Source: Lodderomyces elongisporus (Eukaryota; Ascomycota; Pichiomycetes; Serinales; Debaryomycetaceae). Taken from it: a stretch of DNA of 64,000 nucleotides. Position numbers and translations under genes: made by a program. Shown one piece after another: positions 19,919-31,755 of the stretch. The stretch covers positions 124,001-188,000 of the forward strand of contig NC_083679.1 of the NCBI RefSeq assembly GCF_030384665.1, in the 5' to 3' direction. Below the pieces are notes generated by a model. It did no database searches, was not told the origin of the DNA, and saw only the letters and a program-made list of their open reading frames with translations. Position 1 is the first letter of the stretch, and each line of letters opens with the position of its first letter.

Positions 19919-20719
19919 ATTTCTGTGCACTATATAGGGAGGCTTAAACAATATGGACACAGCTCTCGTGGTGGAAGATAAACAAGGAATGACAGCTCTA
20001 GTAAAGTAAAACAAAGTGATATTTCCTATAATGTTGGATTAAAACTAAGAATGATAGATACAAAATAATATTAAATTAAAAGAAAAAAAGAACCCCCCGA
20101 ACTGTATTTTTTTTGGGATCAATGAGCTATTATTGTGTAGACTGAATAATACACTCAACGACGACGGGAAATTTGGTTTAGATGATCTTGATGCGTCTCG
20201 AGCCCCACTAGTATACTGCATATAGTAATACGAGAGCTTAAACTATATCCAAATTGAACATATGTGCTGCATTTGAGCCGCACGCAAAAAGAAAATTTAT
20301 AGAAACGGAATTTTTTAAAAGAGAAGCAATTTTTAAAAACGTATCAGTAATGGTGATTGGATCTCAAAGTTTTCAGTTATTCAATTAAATTGTATTTGAA
20401 ATCGGGACATGCTCTTTTTTTATTTTGGTTCAGAGTGAAAGAAAATAATCTTAGTTACACTGATTTGCTTTATCCAATGAAGTGGACTAAATATCGTAAA
20501 GATGAAGTAACCTGTGATTCCAATACCAAAATTTTTTTTTTCCTTTCTTTTTTTTTCTTTTTGTTTTCAAAACGTGTGTTGCACAAAATTTATGGCTGCA
20601 AAATATATATATATATATATAGATTTAAGAAAGAAGTATAAAGTACACATTAGCATCTTTTTGCTTTACCTCTAAACTAAAAGTACAAGGCTGATTATAT
20701 CTCCAACTTCTCCCCCTTG
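19919..20719. other. Intergenic, copy B promoter
   Basis: An 801-bp region upstream of Gfd2-like copy B and downstream of the Soa1-like permease. It contains a C6 tract near 20092, T-rich runs at 20527-20562 and a short (TA)n at about 20602-20620. No RNA gene or second ORF with family support was found. Confidence 0.45.
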
Positions 20720-22351
20720 TTAATGGTCGAACCTAAAATCGAGTCTCTTGTTTCCTTCGTCTTTAGTTGTTTTTCTGTATTGGTCCTTTTCGTCTTCACT
20801 CATTGTGCCCCAAATTCGTTCCCTGGTTTGATTTCTCCAGATGTAGTACCATTTCGTTAACAACAAAAGCGGAATCACCAGCAAGGTAAGGATCCATAAT
20901 TGTAAAAGACCTCTCTTGTACAATGGATAATCATCGGCTCTGAAGATGTTCATTGCAATTATTGCATCTGCCTGAACAAACATATTGTATAATGCTGAGC
21001 AAATGGATCTAGTTCTCACTGAATTTGAATTTCTCGAGACCCAAGACACTAAAATGGCATGAATAAAGGGATGACCACTATAAAGTGTATTCAACACATA
21101 ACTCGGCCAAGCTTGCACGCCTGAACCAGGCCAGAATCTAATGACTCCAAGAAGAATGACTCCATAAACTGGCGCAAATATTGAAACCAATGCGCGATTG
21201 TTGAGCTTTTCTGAGAACCAGGTTATGAAAAGCAACATTACGATAGCCAATACCGCTTGCGGGATGGTCAATAGGTTAGTTTCTAATGTTCCAAATCCCA
21301 ATTGGCGTGTTAACAAGACAAAATAGGAGCCAAATGTAAAATATCCAATATAAGCAACCAAACCAATTGCATAAAGTGGCCACATGTCGTAATCAATCAA
21401 GCACTTCCAAATCTCCTTCAATGTCATTGCTTGACGATTATGCATTGAACCTTTTGTGGGGTCATCTCTCAACACTCGATTAACAACGATCTTCTCCTCG
21501 CGCTCAGTGAACCACCCCTTTGGATGCATCCAGTTTTTGGTTTGAACAGCTGATGGAACCATCATATAAAACGAGAGCAATCCAATGCCTAATGTAAATA
21601 GACCCTCCCACAAAAACAAGTGCCTCCAGCCGGGCCATCCAAATACTCCGCGTAATCTCAAAATGCCAAATGCTGCCAATGCAGCCAACACCTGGGTCAA
21701 GGTCATTGTTGTCCAGAACCACGATAACCTAATTGGTAACTCTTTGCTAGTGAAAAAGTAGCTTAGCCACAAGACCAAATCGGCAATAAATCCGCCTTCT
21801 ATGGCACCAATCAATGCTCTAGTTATGTAAAAGCCAGTTTTATTTTGAAGAGCAACTTGTGACAAAGCAACAATACTCCATGCACATATTTGGATTGGAA
21901 TGAAGATGTCTGGCCCCAATGCCTTTGATAACATTTGCGATGGCACTTCTGCAACCAAGAAAGACACGTAAAAAATTGTATTCCCCGTATTGAAATCATT
22001 TGTTGTGAGCCTCAAGTCCTGTAAGAAATTATCCGAAACAGCTTGTTGAATATTACCTCTATCAATTTGCAAAGCGACAAACATAAGACATGCTGCAAAT
22101 GCTACTCTCCAGTTTAACTTGCAAACAACTTGCTTCTCCTCTTCTCTTGTCCATTGGAAACTGGGGTCAAATGCTTCACGGCATTCGTAATTCACCTCGT
22201 TATAAAAATTTTTATAATATTCAGCAACATGTGGGTCAAGAAATGGGTTTGGTGAGCATGACTCCGAGTATAATTGTTGTACTTCTTCAGAGATTGAAGA
22301 GGTTGCAGAAACAAACTCTTTGGTTTCTTTCAATTCAGTTTGCTTTGACAT
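20720..22351 (-). CDS. MFS anion permease of the Dal5/Soa1 family
   Basis: Plasma-membrane anion:cation symporter of the Dal5 group. The closest S. cerevisiae relative I can place is the sulfonate transporter Soa1 (YIL166C, 542 residues), judged from the matching length of 543, the FQWTREEEK segment before helix 1, NFLQDLRLTTNDFN.GNTIFYV, the EEKIVVNRVLRDDP.KG central loop, and a C-terminal tail with the pattern MS.DE...Y...TKDEG.KRLDFRF. About 12 membrane helices are visible. The substrate is not certain: sulfonates, allantoate, nicotinate or thiamine-type ligands occur in this family. An ACTGTGGC site 326 bp upstream supports sulfur control. It starts at the first ATG. Confidence 0.82.
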   Translation of the reverse strand: MSKQTELKETKEFVSATSSISEEVQQLYSESCSPNPFLDPHVAEYYKNFYNEVNYECREAFDPSFQWTREEEKQVVCKLNWRVAFAACLMFVALQIDRGNIQQAVSDNFLQDLRLTTNDFNTGNTIFYVSFLVAEVPSQMLSKALGPDIFIPIQICAWSIVALSQVALQNKTGFYITRALIGAIEGGFIADLVLWLSYFFTSKELPIRLSWFWTTMTLTQVLAALAAFGILRLRGVFGWPGWRHLFLWEGLFTLGIGLLSFYMMVPSAVQTKNWMHPKGWFTEREEKIVVNRVLRDDPTKGSMHNRQAMTLKEIWKCLIDYDMWPLYAIGLVAYIGYFTFGSYFVLLTRQLGFGTLETNLLTIPQAVLAIVMLLFITWFSEKLNNRALVSIFAPVYGVILLGVIRFWPGSGVQAWPSYVLNTLYSGHPFIHAILVSWVSRNSNSVRTRSICSALYNMFVQADAIIAMNIFRADDYPLYKRGLLQLWILTLLVIPLLLLTKWYYIWRNQTRERIWGTMSEDEKDQYRKTTKDEGNKRLDFRFDH

Positions 22352-23758
22352 TACTAATACGAGATTCTGCTTTATGGAATATGTTGACTTTAGACTCCTC
22401 TATATTGTTAAGTTTTCTCTGGGTTAATTCACATTCAGATGAAAGCCAAAAAAAAAAGAATGAAAAAAATGAAAGAAAAAGCATCAGAATGAAATAACTA
22501 AATCAAATCTAACTCTTGCCAACCAACCTTTATATACCATCAACATCTGACCACCAAGTGTCCTTGTCCTTGTGAATTCGAAAACCATTAAAGGGTCATA
22601 AGTTTGGAAAATTGAAAAAAAAAGGAATAAAAAAGCAAACTCGTTATTCAAAAGTCCCCTTGGTACAAAGTTGATTACTGTGGCGCTTGCGTAGATTATA
22701 AAACTATGGTTGCAAAAACTCAAACAAAACTGATTTGGTTAAAGGATCAAGAAAAAAAAAGAATAGGAACACAATTGTAAATATATTTTCTTGGACTTGA
22801 AACTATTTACAATCTTTTGGTTCATAAAGGAAAAGAAAAAAAAAAGAAAAAAAGAAAAAAAGAAAAGAAGGTGAAGGTGACGAGCTGAAAGCCAAGACTT
22901 AAAACTCAAGCCTCAATGATCAAACTTCAATACATGATTTTTTTCCCTCCCTTCCCATCTATGCCACCGCTTTACCTCCCCCTAGCTCACCCGTCTTAAT
23001 TTCACGATAAAGTTTCAAGATTCGTCATTTGCAATACAAATCACTTCACTAACTTTATGAGTTTGGTGATATTCAGTATCATACCTAACTTATTCTGTGG
23101 TGTCAACACCATTGATTTCTCTTCCGTACCGAATATTTTTGATATAGCAAGCTATAATAAAAAGGGTGGAGTTACGGTGTGGAAATTGATTGGGTTGTAC
23201 AAGGAAAAAAAACGATGAGAACAAGTTTTTTTATTTATTTTGGAAAGTATGGAATTACGGATATGTGTGGGTATGAGTAGAGAAAGGAAAATTGACAGAG
23301 GAGAATTGCACATACAGTGGAAACGCTAAACGAACCGTGTTTAACACTTTCACGTACACTGTTAAATATTTCGCAACGATATGTATACAAAGGCAATAAT
23401 TGAAATGGTTTTTGTTCCACTTTACATATTAAGCTAATATTGAATTAGTAAAGATATGAAAAAAAAGGATGCTATAAAAATAAAATGACAAACAAACAAC
23501 TCAACAAACTGTTGAAAAAAAGAAAAAGGTAAAAAAAATCAAAGCAAGTAAAATGTATGTAAAAATTTGTTCTCAAAAACAAGAATTGAATTGTTGTTTC
23601 CAGCACTCTTTTATCCCATACTCGTCTTCAACTTTTTTTTAATTTTTGTTGAATTTTAAAACTTTATATAAGGGATTGTGTTCTGCAACTTGAACCTTTT
23701 TGATTATGGATCCACAAGCCTAGAAAATGGAAAGGAACAAAAAGAAAAGTTTGTGTGC
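22352..23758. other. Intergenic Soa1-like/GAC1-like
   Basis: A 1.4-kb region holding the permease promoter and the 3' flank of the GAC1-like gene. A/G-rich runs lie at 22750-22870. A GGTGT-CA-ACACC inverted repeat is at about 23100-23111 (short, probably chance). No gene recognised. Confidence 0.45.
22677..22684 (+). promoter_or_regulatory. ACTGTGGC (Met31/Met32-type) site upstream of Soa1-like permease
   Basis: It matches the core of the S. cerevisiae Met31/Met32 zinc-finger site (AAACTGTGG), used at sulfur-assimilation genes. It lies 326 bp upstream of the permease ATG. It is one of several copies near transporter genes in this window; binding is inferred. Confidence 0.45.
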
Positions 23759-25990
23759 TTAAATGTGGATGGAGGAATCACTAAAGAATTGAAATGTAGA
23801 TGCTGTTGATACAGGCGAGCAGCTCATCCCCATATTTCCCTGTGTTTGCTTCTTCTTCCCGTTTGCAATGTCAATAGCGCCAACTGTAGATTGCACGCCC
23901 ACGCCCGCACCTACGCTCGCACCCGCACCCGTATCGCTCTTTGTTGCTGGACTAGTTGTAGTGGCATTATTGGCAAAGCAGAAATTGTTAACCAAGTCTG
24001 TATAACTGAATCCAGCAAACGAGCCATTTCCATGCGTGCTAATGCTAGATGCGCCAATGGGCGAAGGTGTATATTTGTTATCCTTTTGACGTTGGCGATT
24101 TGAGTACCGGTGATTGGATCCGATAATATCATTCAGGGAATAGCTCTTGTTTATAACTGGTCTAGTTACTCCATGACCAAAAGTCGTAGCAGTATTATTA
24201 TTATTATTGTTGTTGTTGGCTGCTGCTGCTGCTGATGCTGATGCTGGTAAAAATGTTGGTTTGGTATCAACAAAGTTATTTGAGATGGAAAGTCCACCAA
24301 GTTTCAGATCCAATACATCCAAGCCGTGGCCACTGCCCAATTTGTTGCTCTTTTGATGTTGAATTAATTTTGAACAAACTTCTTCAAATGGTGACGGTGA
24401 CCGACCACCAATAGTCGAGGTCAATTTAGAAGCCAGTTTTATGGTATTTTTACTATTATTGTTACTACTCAAACCAGCTTTTGAAGTGGCGGTGGTGGTG
24501 TTTGCAGTGGTAGTAGTTGTGGTGGCAATATCAAATGTATAGTTTCTGCCCAGGTTATTGGCCCAGTAAACTGCACCGTTAACTTCATACATAACGCACA
24601 TCTGTAACTTCATTGTTCCCGAAAACTTTTCTTCATCCTCGTCGCCCGTCATATTCATCAAATCTCTCAAATTGATCAGAAACTTAAACTCGTCAATGTT
24701 TCCAGAACTCTTGACAAAAGAGATAATTTTTTCACCCGTCAATTTGCAGCTGCTTTTCCAGTTGTCGAGTGTCATCTTGAGTGAAAGACGTTTTTCAAAA
24801 GCCAAATTAACAACCAGGATAAATCCACAAAGAAATGCATTATTGACAGTATTGTGTTGTTTCAACAAGTATGCAGATGAAAGCCATACATTTCCCTGTC
24901 CAAGCTTTGAGTAGCCATTTTGTGGAATATTGTGTCTGAGTAGTCTATACTCAACAACTTGTCTTTGTTCCTCGGTTTCCTTTTCTTCATCGTCAGAGCT
25001 AGAGTTCCATCCCCAGTCAAAGTATCCTTTTCTGGATGATGATGACAATGATGATGATGGAGATAAGGATGGCAAGGAGCTGTAAAACTCTCCTTCGTCA
25101 AAGAGCAAATCTTCAACGTCATCCATTTTCCGTGCTCTTCTATTGTGTAATGGGGCAAATGTATATTCATTTGGTGGTGATTCGCAAGGACTATTGCGTG
25201 AACTCACACTAGCAGGACTCTCCAAACCATCAAACATCTTGACATTGATGAGTCGTGAAGCAAATCTAACAGATTTGCGTGGTGATGCAAAGCCTGAATT
25301 CGTATTGTTGTTGTTATTGTCGTTAATAATGTTTGGAGACGAAATGGATCTTTGAAGCAATGTGGGCAACTTCAATGACGACTTGACCAATTCTCCTGAT
25401 TTTTTGCGAACTAGCCTTGGTGGCAATTCACTAGTGGCTAAGTTTGAAGACTTTAAAGAGTTTGTGGAGTCTGTAGAGTCTGTAGAGTCTGATGAAGATG
25501 GCAAAGTTGCAGCCAATGTTTTTGGTGGGACATAGTAGTTTGGTATATTAAACTTTCTAGTCTTTTTAGGTGCATCCAAAGTGGTATTCAAAGTGGTATC
25601 CAGTGGCACATTAATGGCAATTCTGGGTAATGTGGATTCTTTTGCCATGACTGGTGTTGGTGCACTTATCAGCACTGGTTTGTTATACTGTGGAGAACTA
25701 GACTCCTGTTTTGATCCCTGTAATTGTGGGTGTTGCTGTTGATTTTGTTGATTACCGAGTTTAATAGTGCTTGTTGATGACTTGATAGTGTCTATAGAGT
25801 CATTTGACGATATGGTGGATAAAGATTGTTGGTAAAATAATATTGGGGATGATGTCACTGTGGATGGTGGTGATATGGTATAGCTAATGGGTGATGAACG
25901 GGATAGAGTAACTTCAGGTGATGATGAGCGTGGTGACGCTGATGTTGCAGAAGGGTCTAGCAACTCCTTTGTTGCCACAATTGTAGACAT
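23759..25990 (-). CDS. Glycogen-targeting subunit of protein phosphatase 1 (Gac1/Pig1 type)
   Basis: Targets the PP1 catalytic subunit Glc7 to glycogen and glycogen synthase, promoting glycogen build-up. In the 743-residue protein the PP1-docking RVxF-type motif KSVRF is at 239-243. A CBM21 carbohydrate-binding domain spans about 365-490, ending in the typical WANNLGRNYTF (476-486). The rest is low-complexity: Ser/Pro-rich N-terminal third, an acidic DDVEDLLFDEGEF segment, and poly-Asn and poly-Ala runs in the C-terminal third. The start at 25990 is the first ATG. Gac1, Pig1, Pig2 and Gip2 share this architecture, so the exact orthologue is not assigned. Upstream lies an unusually long gene-free region. 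Confidence 0.8.
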   Translation of the reverse strand: MSTIVATKELLDPSATSASPRSSSPEVTLSRSSPISYTISPPSTVTSSPILFYQQSLSTISSNDSIDTIKSSTSTIKLGNQQNQQQHPQLQGSKQESSSPQYNKPVLISAPTPVMAKESTLPRIAINVPLDTTLNTTLDAPKKTRKFNIPNYYVPPKTLAATLPSSSDSTDSTDSTNSLKSSNLATSELPPRLVRKKSGELVKSSLKLPTLLQRSISSPNIINDNNNNNTNSGFASPRKSVRFASRLINVKMFDGLESPASVSSRNSPCESPPNEYTFAPLHNRRARKMDDVEDLLFDEGEFYSSLPSLSPSSSLSSSSRKGYFDWGWNSSSDDEEKETEEQRQVVEYRLLRHNIPQNGYSKLGQGNVWLSSAYLLKQHNTVNNAFLCGFILVVNLAFEKRLSLKMTLDNWKSSCKLTGEKIISFVKSSGNIDEFKFLINLRDLMNMTGDEDEEKFSGTMKLQMCVMYEVNGAVYWANNLGRNYTFDIATTTTTTANTTTATSKAGLSSNNNSKNTIKLASKLTSTIGGRSPSPFEEVCSKLIQHQKSNKLGSGHGLDVLDLKLGGLSISNNFVDTKPTFLPASASAAAAANNNNNNNNTATTFGHGVTRPVINKSYSLNDIIGSNHRYSNRQRQKDNKYTPSPIGASSISTHGNGSFAGFSYTDLVNNFCFANNATTTSPATKSDTGAGASVGAGVGVQSTVGAIDIANGKKKQTQGNMGMSCSPVSTASTFQFFSDSSIHI

Positions 25991-27695
25991 TTCTATATAT
26001 GTGGATTAAAGGTGATGTGTAAGTAAATGTGTACTCTGAGTACTCTGTGTATATGCAAATGAAGAAGCAAAAGATAGAACCAAACAAATTAAACCAAAAA
26101 AAAAAACAAATAGGTAGTTGTAGTTGTTTACTTGGTTATGGTTTGTGGTTGTAAAATATTGTGGCGGGTGATAAAGTAGATATAAGGTTTCTTCTAGTTC
26201 TTCTTCTGCTCTTTCTTTTTTTTTTCCTTTTCTTTTTGATTTCCCTCCTTTTTCTATATGATGATAATGCTAGTGTGATACTGTGGGTGAGTGAGACTTG
26301 TATTGTCTCTAGGATACTTTGTCCTTCAAATGCTAATGCTAACTTGGTGGAAAAGCAAAGGAAAAGGTGGTGAATAGCCAAAAGAAAAACGAATAAAAAG
26401 CAAAAAAAAAAAAAATTATGGGCTATGGGTTTTTTCCTTTTCTTCTTCTTCTTCTCTCAGGTTTATTTGGTATTCTAGGGGCAGATGTGGTTCTTGATAT
26501 ATCTGACCAAAGTACGCCAATCTTATAATTATTTTATTTTATTTTATTTTATTTTACTTTATTTTATTTTATTTTATATGTATATTTTTTTTATTCTGTA
26601 ATTCAAGTTTATGCTGCCCAACCCCCCAAAGCAAAATAAAAATAATTATAATAATTATAATAATAAATAATTTAAATTAAAATTAATTTTTTTTTTTTTT
26701 TAATTCAAATCTCAAGTTATATTTGCTCCCTTTTCCGTCTTTGGCTTTGTAGTTTTTTTTTTTAATTTTTTTAATTTTTGGGGCTATTGATTTGAACATT
26801 TTTTTTTTTGTTGAGTATGTCGATTCTCCTATTATTATTATTATTCTTTTCTTTTCTTTTTTTTACTTTGTTGCTCTGTGTTTCGCTGTTGGTTGGGTTA
26901 AAATTATACCTTTTATTCCTTTATCTGTCTTTTACTATATTTTATTTAGTTTAAGTTTGTATAGATTTGGCGTCACAGCTGAAATTTTAATTTTTTTCAT
27001 TAATTAAATGTTTGATCTAAGAAACAGTTGGTTTTCTGAGGTGTGAGTATAAGATAGAGATGAAAAGAAAAAGATGTTAATAATGATGAGTTAGCAAAAG
27101 CGCAAGTGTTGGTTGTAGAAAGCAATATGAAAGGAGTGAAGGTAATTCGAAGTAATTAGAGGTGGGGGGTAGGTGGGGTGGGGGATTATAAAGTTTAAAA
27201 AAGGGGAATTGTCCAGTCTAGTGTTGCTTTGGTACACAATAAGGATATTCCCACGGGGTATAGATATGTTTCACGGAGTAAATTGTGTAACACGCAAAAA
27301 TTTCACCTTTTTTTCATTTCTTTTTCTCTTTCTCAATCTTTAGGTTTACTCAACACAATGCTTGCTGCAGTGCGTGTCAAGTACTCGGAGTTAAAAAAAA
27401 TAAAAATAAAAATAGAAATAAAAATAAAAATAAAAATAAAAATAAAAATTAATGTGACCAAGCGCAACAAAAAAACAAATAAAAATAAAGTGAAATTAGG
27501 TGAGCAATAGCGTGTATATGTGTGTGTATATTTGTATACTTGTCTATGTGTATGTATGTATGTGTACTTGTCTATGTATCTATATGGGTTGATGTGTCCA
27601 AGTGTGGAAATATCGGATTGTTAGGGTAGCGAATAATTATTGGAAAGAAAGAAAAAAAAAATTCTTTCGATCAAAGTGGGTGCGTCAAATGGTGT

Positions 27696-27737
<42 letters not shown>

Positions 27738-30700
27738 AAACTTACACAAAGACCATATACAATTTATTCGTAAGAATTTAAAAATAAATAAAATTAAATC
27801 AACAAAAAAAGAAAGAAGTGAAAGGGATGATGTTGATGATGTTTGGTTAGTAGCTCGTGGAACGGTAGGTTAAACCCAAAAAAGCATAAAAAAGTGTAAA
27901 AAAAGGGAAACCGTGATGCGAATTGATAAAAAAAGAAGAAAGCTGGGAATTAGAATGTATTTTTGCCAAATGTTAAAAATCCAGCAAACTTTATCTACAT
28001 GTGTATGTATATATTACAAATATAGACAATGTTTGTTAGCCTACTGTAGAGAGACAAAGTAGGAACCAAGACTTTGAGAATCAGCAGATTTTTGCAGCTG
28101 ATGGGGGGGGAAACACAATATTGATAATAATAATATAATAATATAATAATAAAATAATAATAAATATTAAAAAGAATTTAGTGAAGATTGACTTTTATGG
28201 TACGAGGGCAAAGACGAAAGAGGGGAAGGAGTGTTGGTATACAACCTTTAGTATTTGTTTTCATTTTTTTTTTCTTCTGTTGGAAATGCGCAAATACACA
28301 AAAATAAGAAAAGTGAAACGGAGTTATAAAAAGTGGGATTTTGCAAGTGGCAATATGAATTAAAAGTATGCAGCTACAAAAGCTAAAATTCTGTATGTGC
28401 ACGTGATATAGCAGTAGCATAGACCTAGACCAATAGAATTGTAAATGTAAATATGTATATATATGTATATACTTGCAAGTAATTGATTATATTGTCTTTA
28501 TGTTTCTTGCAAAAGAAAATATCAAGATTAGAATAATTTGAGACAACCAGCATATTCTTGCAACCAAAAAAGTTCTTATTGGGTTTTTGTAAACCTTGTC
28601 ATTTTTTAATTAATGTCCAGTTGAATGCAACTTTTCACCCAGCACTAGAAGAGTATCAAAAAGTATCAAACTAGTCAATTATTATATATTTTATTTAATT
28701 ATTTACTTTAATTCTAAATTACTGTTATCAAGAATTGTTTAAGCAAAGGCGGAATAGAGAGAGACAGAATGGTATTATACAGTAAATGAACATTGTAGCA
28801 ACCCCCTCATCATCATCATCATCATCATCAACATCAATGTGAGCAACAACAACTACATTATTATTGTACAAGTAAATACAAATTTGTTGGCAAGTAACTT
28901 TAAAATATCCACCAACAAAATTGGTAATTTCCCAATAAAATAAAAAATAAAATGTAAAAAGACAATTTGGAGACATGGTATACATCACCATCAATCAATC
29001 AAATTTTACGAAAACAGAGAATATAGAAAGAGTAACAAGAACAAGAACATAAAACATAAAACATGAAAAGCTTGGTATCATTATTTGACTTACGAAAAAT
29101 ATACCAATCACACAGTATTTACACTTTGTCTTCTTACCATAAATAATAATCATAATAATATGAATAATACAAATAATAGGCTAGAAGTTATAAAGTAATA
29201 GTAGTAATAATAATATCCGTATATGTTGGGTCAGTAGGCCGATATTTGATTTGTTCTGGGGTATTTTGTATTTTGACAAAACTTTGACTTTGGTTTAGAC
29301 TATTATCTCTGTAAATTATAAATGAATATGTCTATAGTCTTGTTTCACTCTAACTTTATATAATTCAATTTTTTGTTTTCATTATTTTTTTTTTAGGTTT
29401 GTAAATAATTCTTACAAACATTCCTTCGCTAGATCAATTGGCATGTGTGATGTCACAGTACAGACCACAACTATTGGATGTGGTGGTCTTGACAAGGGTG
29501 TATAGGTATGAATCGACTAGTGAGTATCTACTACTACTCTGATAAGAGATAAGGTATGGTTTGTAATCGCACGAGTAGTAAGCAAAAAAAAATAGAGAAG
29601 AAAAAAGAACCCCAAATCTTTGTTTTACAAAACAATACCTAACATATATTTTTACCCACCCACACCGTCACACACACTTATACACACCTGAAACGTTATT
29701 TTAGATGCTTATATAACAAGTATAAAGTATAGACAAAGAAGAGGGAGATAAAGAACCGAACAACGAACAAAGTATCTATATAAAGAGATGTATTATACAT
29801 AATATTATACTTAATATTACAAATAGTAAACATAAATGAAAATTTTTAAAATATAACACACACACATTGACAAATACATATGGCCAAAACCCATCTCCCC
29901 ACCTTCGTAAACTACAGATCCCACTCTCCAAGACTCTCTTGTCGTTATGTATGTATATATATACATCTCTCACTTACTTATAGTCTCTCTTGAATAACAG
30001 TATGGTAAGTACATAGTATAAATACACAGTTTTGTATTTGCTCATTACAAAGCAACCCAAAAATACTTCACCCTTTTTATTTTTTTTTTTTTTCTTGCGC
30101 ACTTTTAAAATTAACTTTTATTTCTTTTCTAATAGCTTTATTATATTTCTCTTTACACTACGTGCAAGTGATACCACTTTGTGCATTTTACTTCTACAAG
30201 AGATGCATTATTACTTATATCAAATGGGGGGGTGCAAAAGAGAAAAAAAGGAATAAAAAAGGAATAAAAAATAAAAAAGAAATTTTCAAGACTTGTCTAA
30301 GTTATGAGAAAAGAACAATAAGCGGAATAGAATATTGAAGGGAGGTATGTAGTTGGGGGTTAGGGTAAAGGACATTAGGGCTTCAGTGCATACAGCTAAA
30401 CACTAGCTCATCTCTGAGACTCCGTTTCCATATTGGCTTTTTTGTTTTCTTTTTTATTTTTTTTTTTTTTTGATCGTGGATATTTCGCAATCAAAGGAGA
30501 CAAGACAAATTGAGAAAAAAAAAGGGGGGGCGAAGACTAGAAAGGAAGGAAGGAAGGAAGCAAGGTTATGTTTCAATAGTATGTGCACCATCTTGCATCC
30601 TAAAGAAAAAAATAAGAGAAAAACCAGAGATATAAACACGAAACCCAAAAAAAAGTGAGCTAATTATGTTGAAATTTTTGCAACGAGTAGTGACACATTC

Positions 30701-31721
30701 TAATATATATTTATATATATGTATGTATGTATGTATTAACTTATAGGGATAAATAGGTGCATAAACAATTATTCTGTTTAAGTACTACTACTATTAGATC
30801 CTCACCTCTCTGTGTTTAATTCACAATTAATTAGTGTCATGGGGTGGGGGAGAGAAGAAGAAGAAGAAGAAGAAGAAGGACGCCTTTAACGTGGAGATTT
30901 ATTTTGGGGTTTATGGAGTATTTTTCACATACACAAAAAAAAGAAGCAGCAGCAGCAGCAGCAATAATTGAACACTAAATTGAGTAATTTATCTTCTTCC
31001 CCGCTTTCGCTTTTTATCCCACTTGTGTTTTGTATACAATTTCAGTATTAATTTTTTATTCTCTTTATTTTTTTTTTATACTGGTAGCCAATCGAGTGAG
31101 AGCACTGTGTGAGTTTTGTGGTACATCCTTTGCACTTTGCTCTACACCACTATAATGCATCAATCAAAGAGAAACAACAAAGGAGGAAGAAGAAGAAGAA
31201 AAACCAAGGGAAATAAAAACTTTCGATCTTACACAAACTCCAAACAGAATTTTAAAAATAAAGCCTATACAATATTTACCTAAAAGAAGAAATAGCAAAT
31301 AGACTGGAAAGAAACATTCTCTTTTACTTTTTTTTTTTTTAGATTAGTAGGTGAAGTTCTCATCTCTTTTACAAAAGTGTTGCAAAAGTATATATATATA
31401 TAACAACAACAACAGCAACAACAACAAATTGGGATACTACTCTTGTATACACTTGTAGTAACAAATACTTTATCCTTTATCTTTTTTTGACAAGATTTAT
31501 TCTCTATCTTTATTTTTTTGATCAAAGTTTAATCTCGAGAAGCGAGTCTCGGAGTTTTATCTTCCCCTCCCTCCCCCCTGTTTATTTCTCTCTCTCTTTC
31601 TTTTTTTTTTGGGCTTTTTCCATTTTTGCAAAGTAAAGAATAGCAAACGTTTGTTTGTTTGTTTTTTTTTTTCTTGTTTTGAAGTTTTAAGATTTGTTGT
31701 GTAATATATGTGTAGAGTATA

Positions 31722-31755
<34 letters not shown>

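Noticed and set aside
27234..27288. ACACAAT/ATTGTGT inverted repeat
   Set aside because: Only 7 bp with a 41-nt loop in A/T-rich DNA; expected by chance.
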